Shown piece after piece: positions 31,466 through 37,062 of a stretch of DNA of 64,000 nucleotides. A program made the translations under genes and the position numbers. The stretch comes from Cypionkella sp. (lineage in GTDB: Bacteria; Pseudomonadota; Alphaproteobacteria; Rhodobacterales; Rhodobacteraceae), in NCBI RefSeq assembly GCF_030652235.1, contig NZ_JAUSBA010000032.1, positions 32,862 to 96,861 on the forward strand. The letters run 5' to 3'. The notes under the pieces were generated by a model, which saw nothing but the letters and a program-made list of their open reading frames with translations, did not search any database and was not told where the DNA came from. Numbering within the stretch: the stretch's first letter is position 1; each line of letters starts with the position of its first letter.

Positions 31466-31546
31466 GACGGCCTCCCGATTAAACCCGGTATAGGCCAAAT
31501 ACGTTCTGGCGGAAATGGCCTGCGCGAACGTGTCGCGCAGGCTTGA

Positions 31547-32107
31547 TCACACGCCGCGCGACAGCGCCGCCACACCCGTCCGCGCCATCTCCCGCAAGCC
31601 CAAAGGCCGCATCAATTCGGCAAACGAGTCGATCTTCTCGGGCGTCCCGGTCATCTCGAACACGAAAGACTCCAGCGTCGAATCCACCACATGCGCGCGG
31701 AAAATCTCGGCCAAGCGCAACGCCTCTATCCGCGCCTCGCCCTTGCCTGCCACCTTCATCAACGCAAGCTCGCGCTGCACCGAAGGCCCCTCAACCGTCA
31801 GATCATGCACCTCATACACCGGCACCATGCGGGCCAGTTGCGCCTTGATCTGCACGATCACCTCCGGCGTGCCCGTCGTCACCACGGTAATCCGGCTGCG
31901 ATGCGAACTGTGATCCACCTCGGCCACCGTCAGACTGTCGATGTTATAGCCGCGCGCGGTGAACAAACCGATCACCCGGGCCAAAACCCCCGGCTCGTTC
32001 TCGACGATCACCGCCAAAGTATGCGTCTCAATCACCGGCGCATTCGGGTCGCGCAACTCATAGGCCGAATGGCTGGAGGCACTTTTCTTGATGTTTAGCG
32101 GAGACAT
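31547..32107 (-). CDS. ilvN: Acetolactate synthase small (regulatory) subunit
   Basis: This subunit confers valine feedback on acetolactate synthase. The 186-aa product has an N-terminal ACT domain (TLAVIVENEPGVLARVIGLFTARGYNIDSL) and a second ACT-like half ending in GLREMARTGVAALSRG. It follows ilvB with a 66-base gap that holds a copy of the dispersed palindrome. The tip of that repeat, CAGAGGATGACC on this strand, lies at Shine-Dalgarno distance and appears to supply the ribosome site for ilvN. Confidence 0.95.
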   Translation of the reverse strand: MSPLNIKKSASSHSAYELRDPNAPVIETHTLAVIVENEPGVLARVIGLFTARGYNIDSLTVAEVDHSSHRSRITVVTTGTPEVIVQIKAQLARMVPVYEVHDLTVEGPSVQRELALMKVAGKGEARIEALRLAEIFRAHVVDSTLESFVFEMTGTPEKIDSFAELMRPLGLREMARTGVAALSRGV

Positions 32108-32111
32108 CTTT

Positions 32112-32164
32112 GGTCATCCTCTGTGTAAAAATATCCTCAGGGGTCCGGGGGGCGAGCCCCCCGG
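32112..32164. repeat. Dispersed composite palindrome, copy C, between ilvB and ilvN
   Basis: The head GGTCATCCTCTGTGTAAAAATATCC matches copy E in 11 of its first 12 or more bases. A perfect hairpin CCGGGGGG-CGAG-CCCCCCGG (32145-32164) follows. This is the only copy inside an operon rather than between converging genes. Its head serves as the ilvN ribosome site on the minus strand, and its hairpin could alter the ratio of large to small subunit. Confidence 0.7.
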
Positions 32165-32173
32165 CGCGACATC

Positions 32174-33928
32174 TCAAACCAGAACCGCGCCCTTGTCACT
32201 GATGACACCTTGGGTATCGGCATCACCAAGCAGCATCTCGTTGTGCGGCTTGCCGCTCGGAATCATCGGGAAGCAATTCTCGTGCTTTTCCACCCGGCAA
32301 TCGAAGATAAACGGCCCGTCATAGCGGATCATTTCCATGATCGCATCGTCCAGATCCTTGGGGTCGGTTACCTGTATCCCCTTGCAGCCAAAGGCTTCCG
32401 CCAGCTTCACAAAGTCCGGCAACGACTCTGACCACGATTGCGAATAGCGCTCGCCATGCAGCAATTCCTGCCACTGCCGCACCATCCCCAACCGCTCGTT
32501 GTTCAGGATGAACTGCTTGACCGGCGCGCGGAACTGCATCGCGGTGCCCATTTCCTGCATGTTCATCAACCAAGACGCTTCGCCCGCCACGTTGATCACC
32601 AAACTGTCAGGATGCGCAATCTGCACGCCAATCGACGCAGGCAAGCCATAGCCCATCGTCCCGAGGCCGCCAGACGTCATCCAACGGTTCGGCGCTTCAA
32701 AGCCTAAATACTGCGCCGCCCACATCTGATGCTGGCCAACTTCGGTGGTGATGTAACGGTCCATCCCCTTGGTCAGGACTTCCAAACGCTCCAGCGCATA
32801 TTGCGGCTTGATCACCGATGCCGAGTTTTTATAGGTCAGGCATTTCACCGCCCGCCATTCGGCAATCTGCGCCCACCACTTTGCAAGGCCGGCTTGGTTC
32901 ACCCGGCTGCCGCGTGATTTCCACAGCGCCAGCGCCTCTTCCAGCACATGCGCAATATCGCCAACGATCCCCACATCCACCCGGATCACCTTGTTGATCG
33001 AGGACGGGTCAATATCGACATGCACCTTGCGCGATTTCGGCGAGAAATCAGGGATCCGCCCGGTGATGCGGTCATCAAACCGCGCGCCGATGTTGATCAT
33101 CAGATCGCAGCCGTGCATCGCGAGGTTGGCTTCATAAAGCCCGTGCATCCCCAACATGCCCAGCCAAGCGGTGCCGCTGGCCGGATAAGCCCCCAGACCC
33201 ATCAGGGTCGAGGTGATCGGAAACCCTGTTGCCGCCACAAATTCGCGCAGCAAAGCACTGGCGCGCACGCCCGAGTTGATCACGCCGCCGCCGGTGTAAA
33301 ACACCGGACGTTCAGCGGTTTCCATCATCTCGACCATCGCCGCAATCGCCTCGGGGTCGCCCTTCACACGCGGCTGGTAATGCGACACCCGGCTTTTTTC
33401 CATCGGCGTGTAGGTGCCGGTGGCGAATTGCACGTCTTTCGGAATGTCGATCAGCACCGGGCCGGGGCGTCCGTGGGAGGCGACATGAAACGCCTGATGG
33501 ATGGTTTCCGACAGCTTTTCAGTGTCCTTCACCAGCCAGTTGTGCTTGGTGCAGGGCCGGGTGATGCCAATGGTATCGGCCTCTTGGAACGCATCGGTGC
33601 CGATCATAAAGGTCGGCACTTGGCCGGTCAGCACCACCAGCGGGATGCTGTCCAGCAAAGCATCGGTAAGGCCCGTCACGGCATTCGTCGCCCCCGGGCC
33701 AGACGTCACCAAAGCCACGCCCACTTTACCCGTCGATCGCGCATAGCCCTCGGCCATATGAATGGCACCCTGCTCATGCCGCACCAAAATATGCCGGATG
33801 TCGTTTTGCTGGAAAATCTCGTCATAGATCGGCAGCACTGCGCCACCCGGATAACCAAAGACAACTTCAACACCCTGATCCTTCAGGGCTTGAACTACCA
33901 TGCGTGCTCCGGTCATCTGACGCGTCAT
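32174..33928 (-). CDS. ilvB: Acetolactate synthase large (catalytic) subunit
   Basis: This is the TPP-dependent enzyme making acetolactate or acetohydroxybutyrate, the first common step to valine, leucine and isoleucine. The 584-aa product has VFGYPGGAVLPIYD, the activating Glu in RHEQGAIHMAEGYAR, and LVTSGPGATNAVTG. The TPP motif reads AGEASWLMN...FILNNERLGM. The usual GDG is therefore altered to GEA, a swap I believe is lineage-specific. The track's 34018 start runs through the attenuator. MTRQMTGARMV at 33928 is correct, and a leader peptide and terminator precede it. Confidence 0.95.
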   Translation of the reverse strand: MTRQMTGARMVVQALKDQGVEVVFGYPGGAVLPIYDEIFQQNDIRHILVRHEQGAIHMAEGYARSTGKVGVALVTSGPGATNAVTGLTDALLDSIPLVVLTGQVPTFMIGTDAFQEADTIGITRPCTKHNWLVKDTEKLSETIHQAFHVASHGRPGPVLIDIPKDVQFATGTYTPMEKSRVSHYQPRVKGDPEAIAAMVEMMETAERPVFYTGGGVINSGVRASALLREFVAATGFPITSTLMGLGAYPASGTAWLGMLGMHGLYEANLAMHGCDLMINIGARFDDRITGRIPDFSPKSRKVHVDIDPSSINKVIRVDVGIVGDIAHVLEEALALWKSRGSRVNQAGLAKWWAQIAEWRAVKCLTYKNSASVIKPQYALERLEVLTKGMDRYITTEVGQHQMWAAQYLGFEAPNRWMTSGGLGTMGYGLPASIGVQIAHPDSLVINVAGEASWLMNMQEMGTAMQFRAPVKQFILNNERLGMVRQWQELLHGERYSQSWSESLPDFVKLAEAFGCKGIQVTDPKDLDDAIMEMIRYDGPFIFDCRVEKHENCFPMIPSGKPHNEMLLGDADTQGVISDKGAVLV

Positions 33929-33968
33929 TGCTTCAATCCTATCTTGCCCGCTTTGGGCCTTGGCCAAC

Positions 33969-33996
33969 AAAAAGCCCCCGGAGGTTACTCGGGGGC
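33969..33996 (-). terminator. ilv attenuator terminator
   Basis: Read on the minus strand, GCCCCCG (33996-33990) pairs with CGGGGGC (33980-33974), followed by TTTTTG. It lies between the ilv leader peptide and the ilvB start, about 40 bases before that ATG. The upstream hairpin GCGCATGGG/CCCATGCGC overlaps its first two bases, so the two compete for the same RNA. Confidence 0.85.
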
Positions 33997-34038
33997 GCAT
34001 GGGAAACCTGATGGTCAAACCGTTACCGGCCCATGCGC
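33995..34038 (-). promoter_or_regulatory. ilv attenuator: anti-terminator hairpin
   Basis: On the transcript, GCGCATGGG (34038-34030, inside the last codons of the leader peptide) is a perfect complement of CCCATGCGC (34003-33995), which runs into the 5' arm of the terminator. A ribosome stalled at the upstream Leu/Val codons would leave the first arm free. A ribosome that reaches the stop codon would cover it. The arrangement is seen directly; the mechanism is inferred from classical attenuation. Confidence 0.65.
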
Positions 34039-34070
34039 TTTATCCTTACGACGACTAGAATGCTGAGCAT
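34023..34070 (-). CDS. ilv leader peptide (15 aa)
   Basis: ATG to TAA encodes MLSILVVVRIKRMGR, with seven of 15 residues being Leu, Ile or Val, exactly the products of the downstream pathway. AAGGGG lies seven bases before the ATG. A terminator and a competing hairpin follow, then ilvB. A -35/-10 pair lies just upstream. This is a textbook attenuator leader and is too short for the ORF track. Confidence 0.88.
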   Translation of the reverse strand: MLSILVVVRIKRMGR

Positions 34071-34096
34071 TACAGACCCCTTGAGCTTCGTTGGGG

Positions 34097-34125
34097 AAAC
34101 TAGGGCGGTGCGGCAGGGTCGTCAA
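34097..34125 (-). promoter_or_regulatory. Candidate promoter of the ilvBN operon
   Basis: On the minus strand TTGACG (34125-34120) and TAGTTT (34102-34097) are 17 bases apart and lie about 27 bases before the leader-peptide ATG. About 60 bases further upstream GTGCGAA and TTCGCAC (34187-34218) form a perfect 7-base inverted repeat around an AT-rich core. This could bind a regulator such as Lrp; that part is a guess. I see no gene in the rest of 34126-34385. Confidence 0.6.
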
Positions 34126-34385
34126 CTGCAAATCGACATGGAAAGTGTCGCTCAGATGCAGTTTTTTGAACTTTAATTGCGATAATGTGCGAAATTAAGC
34201 AATTTTAGCAATTCGCACAGGTCTGGATCATTCAATTTCCCCCGACTCGCGACCAACAGCCGCAGCCATGCCGCTTTTTTTGCATATATATCGCCGGCGC
34301 TTCAGGGCTGTATGTTGTGGATACACCCGCCGAAAACCACAAGTCATTCCCCGCGGGGAAAAGCCGTTAGGGCGGACACATCGTC

Positions 34386-34760
34386 TTAAGCGGGTTGCAA
34401 CAGATCCCAGCGATTGCCCCAAAGATCGCGCCACACCGCCACCGTGCCATATGCCTCATGGCGCGGGCTTTCCTCAAACACCCCACCCGCTGCGACAATC
34501 CGTGCTGCATCGCGGGCAAAATCATCGGTATGCAGGAACAGCCAAACCCGCCCGCCCGCCTGATCCCCCACCGCCGCAAGCTCGCGCGTATCCTTGGCCT
34601 GCGCCAACACAAGCTGCACCCCGCCGCCCGCAGGCTGCACCGTCACCCAACGCTTGTGGCCCTGATCTCTGTCGGCGGTAAGTGTAAACCCCAAGCCGTC
34701 GCAAAAGAACCGGATCGCCTGATCATAATCCGGCACCACCAAAGCCAGCGCGCCAATCAT
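34386..34760 (-). CDS. VOC family protein (glyoxalase/bleomycin-resistance fold)
   Basis: This 124-aa protein begins [27 protein letters not shown], the typical first beta-alpha-beta unit of the vicinal oxygen chelate fold. It ends in [17 protein letters not shown], where a metal-binding Glu is often found but here the residues differ. The substrate is unknown. ATG 34760 overlaps the bpt stop by four bases, so it is co-translated with the protein transferase. The track's longer 34880 start lies inside bpt and is rejected. Confidence 0.85.
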   Translation of the reverse strand: MIGALALVVPDYDQAIRFFCDGLGFTLTADRDQGHKRWVTVQPAGGGVQLVLAQAKDTRELAAVGDQAGGRVWLFLHTDDFARDAARIVAAGGVFEESPRHEAYGTVAVWRDLWGNRWDLLQPA

Positions 34761-35596
34761 TCCCTTGGCACGCTGCGCGCCTCGGGCAGCGAAATCCGCG
34801 CCACCTGCTCGGCAATCGGGTCGACCGACAGCGGATGCAACTCGGCCCGGTGATCGGCGGGATCGCCAATGTCCTGCCACGCGCCATGTTTGAAAATTTC
34901 CAGCGCATTGAACCCGGCCTTATAGTTCATCTTGCGGCTGCCCGGCACCCAATAGCCCAGATAGACGTAAGGCAGCCCAGCCTCGCGCGCGATGGCGATA
35001 TGGTCCAGAATGGCAAACGTCCCCAAAGACAGATCAATCATATCGGGGTCATAAAAGCTGTAAACCATCGACAGCCCGTCATCAAAAACATCGGTCAGCG
35101 CGACGCAAGCCAAGGGCCGCCCGGACTCGCCCGGCCCGCCCGCCCGCGTATACTCGATCACCCGGCTTTTGATCGGGGTCTCCTCGATCATCGCGGCGAA
35201 TTCGAACACATCCATATCGGCCATGCCGCCATCGGCGTGGCGGGCATCAAGGTAACGGCGGAACAAAGTGAACTGATCTTCCGTCGCCCAAGGGCTGGTG
35301 GCGTTGCGGCGCAGATGGGCGGCGTTCTTCAAAATCTTGCGCTGGGTGCGGCTGGGTTTGAAATCGGCCACCCTGATCCGCGCAGACAGACAGGCCGAAC
35401 ATTCCGCACAAGACGGCCGATAAAGCACGTTCTGACTGCGCCGAAACCCCTGTTTCGACAGCGAGTCATTCAACCGTTGCGCCTGATCGCCCTGCAAAGC
35501 CGTAAACAATTTGCGTTCCATCCGCCCCTCCAAATAGGGGCAGGGCTGCGGAGCCGTCACGTAAAACTGGGGCGCAATCGGAAGGGTGTGGCGCAT
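34757..35596 (-). CDS. bpt: Arginyl/aspartate-glutamate leucyltransferase (Bpt/ATE family)
   Basis: Bpt transfers leucine from tRNA to proteins with N-terminal Asp or Glu, marking them for ClpAP through the N-degron pathway. The 279-aa product has the cysteine cluster near the N-terminus ([23 protein letters not shown]), the conserved block [10 protein letters not shown] and [17 protein letters not shown]. The Bpt type is favoured over true ATE because Bpt is the usual bacterial form; biochemical specificity is not readable. The start is [11 protein letters not shown] at 35596. Confidence 0.9.
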   Translation of the reverse strand: MRHTLPIAPQFYVTAPQPCPYLEGRMERKLFTALQGDQAQRLNDSLSKQGFRRSQNVLYRPSCAECSACLSARIRVADFKPSRTQRKILKNAAHLRRNATSPWATEDQFTLFRRYLDARHADGGMADMDVFEFAAMIEETPIKSRVIEYTRAGGPGESGRPLACVALTDVFDDGLSMVYSFYDPDMIDLSLGTFAILDHIAIAREAGLPYVYLGYWVPGSRKMNYKAGFNALEIFKHGAWQDIGDPADHRAELHPLSVDPIAEQVARISLPEARSVPRE

Positions 35597-35706
35597 TGTC
35601 TCGGGCCGCAAGGTTAGGGAAAGCATACCCTAGCAAGGCCAAGCCCCGCCGCCAAGCGCAATCAGACGCGCGATCCGCGCGGGTCAAGTCAGCGGAAACC
35701 TTGCAC

Positions 35707-35740
35707 AAACAAAAGCCCCCCGGCGCAAACCGGGGGGCTT
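35707..35740 (-). terminator. Strong bidirectional hairpin after the DUF2852 gene
   Basis: GCCCCCCGG and CCGGGGGGC (35715-35723 and 35730-35738) pair perfectly around a six-base loop. On the minus strand the stem is followed by TTTTGTTT, which suits termination of the DUF2852 gene. Confidence 0.85.
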
Positions 35741-35765
35741 TGGGGTCAGACGATCCGCCCAAGGA

Positions 35766-36239
35766 TCAGTATTCGCCGGGGCGTGCCACTTCGGTCGGCG
35801 CAGCAGGGGCCGTGGCGGCACGGGCGCGGTCTTCCATAAAGCTGTCGAACTCAGACTTGTCTTTGGCCTCACGCAGACGTTGCAGGAACGACTCGAACGC
35901 GGTCTGCTCGTCTTCCAGACGGCGCAGCATATCGGTCTTGTAGGCATCGAACGCGGCATTGCCCGAGGGGCGCATTGCCGAATGGTGGCCGCCCCAATGC
36001 TTTTCATGACGCTCAAACTGACGGGCGCGACGTTCCGCGCAAGAAGAACGGCTGAACATACGTTTGCTCCAGATCATATAGGCCAGAAAGGCCAGGCCCA
36101 CGGGCCAGATGAAGATGAAGCCAAGCACCATGGCGGCGATCCAGGCACCTTTGCCTTTATCGTCAAGCCAAGCCTCGGCGCGGCGCAGGAAAGAAAAGAT
36201 TCCGCCAGAGGAAGGGGCGGTGGTTGAACTGGTATTCAT
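35766..36239 (-). CDS. DUF2852 domain membrane protein
   Basis: The 157-aa protein has a short N-terminal tail and one strong membrane helix (AAMVLGFIFIWPVGLAFLAYMIW). A basic Arg-rich stretch follows (RRARQFERHEKHW), then a helical segment DMLRRLEDEQTAFESFLQRLREAKDKSEFDSFM likely to form a coiled coil. It matches the alphaproteobacterial DUF2852 family, whose function is unknown. It stands alone with its own terminator and a promoter flanked by two 19-base operators, so it is probably switched by a dedicated regulator not in the window. Confidence 0.85.
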   Translation of the reverse strand: MNTSSTTAPSSGGIFSFLRRAEAWLDDKGKGAWIAAMVLGFIFIWPVGLAFLAYMIWSKRMFSRSSCAERRARQFERHEKHWGGHHSAMRPSGNAAFDAYKTDMLRRLEDEQTAFESFLQRLREAKDKSEFDSFMEDRARAATAPAAPTEVARPGEY

Positions 36240-36263
36240 CGGCGGACTCCCGTATTTCGGTGT

Positions 36264-36340
36264 ATGTGAATGTCTTTCACATCAGCCAAGATGCGCTGTG
36301 TTGACTGCGCTTTCAAGGGTTATGTGAATGATATTTACAT
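36264..36340 (-). promoter_or_regulatory. Promoter of the DUF2852 gene bracketed by twin 19-bp operators
   Basis: Site 1 (36264-36282) is ATGTGAA-TGTCT-TTCACAT, a perfect palindrome with a 5-base centre. Site 2 (36322-36340) is ATGTGAA-TGATA-TTTACAT with one mismatch. Between them, on the minus strand, TTGAAA (36316-36311) and CATCTT (36293-36288) are 17 bases apart. One site covers the expected start point and the other abuts the -35. The odd 19-bp spacing excludes a standard CRP site. The regulator is unknown. Confidence 0.65.
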
Positions 36341-36387
36341 AAGGCTGGGTCGAGCGCCAAAAACGCGCGAAAACCCGCCTAAATCAA

Positions 36388-36479
36388 TCCCCCGCCGCCC
36401 CGGACTTGATCCGGGGCCTCACAGGGGCTGGGCATACGATGAAAAGAGGCCCTGGATCAAGTCCGGGGCAGCGGGGGGG
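36388..36479. repeat. Large inverted repeat with CCCCGGACTTGATCC arms
   Basis: Arms of about 33 bases (36388-36420 and 36446-36479) pair with only a few mismatches around a 25-base loop. The core CCCCGGACTTGATCCGGGG is itself palindromic. It is of a kind I recall being scattered through many alphaproteobacterial genomes. It lies between the DUF2852 promoter and the 3' end of the YbaK-type gene and would form a very stable RNA hairpin either way. Confidence 0.8.
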
Positions 36480-36504
36480 CCTTCAGACTGTTCCGCCATA
36501 ACCT

Positions 36505-36969
36505 CTAAGCTGCAAAGTCCGCCACAATCGCCCCGGTGATCTGCTGCAACTGCGCGGGCGAGATCGCGAAAATATGCCGGGGCGTCCCCGCCGCCGCCCA
36601 TAGGGTTGGATAGGTCAGCAAGCGCGGGTCCATCCACAACGGCAGCGGCGTCAGATGCCCCAAGGGCGACACCCCGCCAATCGCAAACCCCGTCACCGCG
36701 CGCACCTGATTGGCATCGGCACGGCCCAAACCCTCGCCCGCCAACGCGCTGGCCTTCGCAGCATCCACCTGATTGCCGCCCGCAGTCAGAAACAGATACA
36801 ATCCGCGCTGGCCGCCAAAGATGATCGACTTTACAATCTGATCCAAGGCGCAGCCTGCCGCCGCAGCGGCTTGTCCGGCGGTGCGGGTTTCGCCCGGCAT
36901 TTCCAGCGGTGCGCCCGTAACCCCCGCGGCTTGCATCGCTGCCATAACCCGCGCCAGACTTTTGCTCAT
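36505..36969 (-). CDS. YbaK/EbsC-type aminoacyl-tRNA deacylase
   Basis: This 154-aa YbaK-fold protein probably hydrolyses mischarged tRNA (Cys-tRNA-Pro in the best-studied members). Motifs are TAGQAAAAAGCALDQIVKSIIF with the conserved lysine, and TGFAIGGVSPLGHLTPLP with the GGxxPxGH loop. The start is MSKSLARVMAAM at 36969 with GGAGG six bases before it. It is divergent from glnE with under 100 bases between. Confidence 0.9.
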   Translation of the reverse strand: MSKSLARVMAAMQAAGVTGAPLEMPGETRTAGQAAAAAGCALDQIVKSIIFGGQRGLYLFLTAGGNQVDAAKASALAGEGLGRADANQVRAVTGFAIGGVSPLGHLTPLPLWMDPRLLTYPTLWAAAGTPRHIFAISPAQLQQITGAIVADFAA

Positions 36970-37062
36970 CACCGCCTCCATTTCCCGGCTTTATCGACAA
37001 ACCTCTCTTGTAGAGCAAGTCTGCCCGTTGACCCCACGCGCGCAGCACCGCAAATTGCGGGC

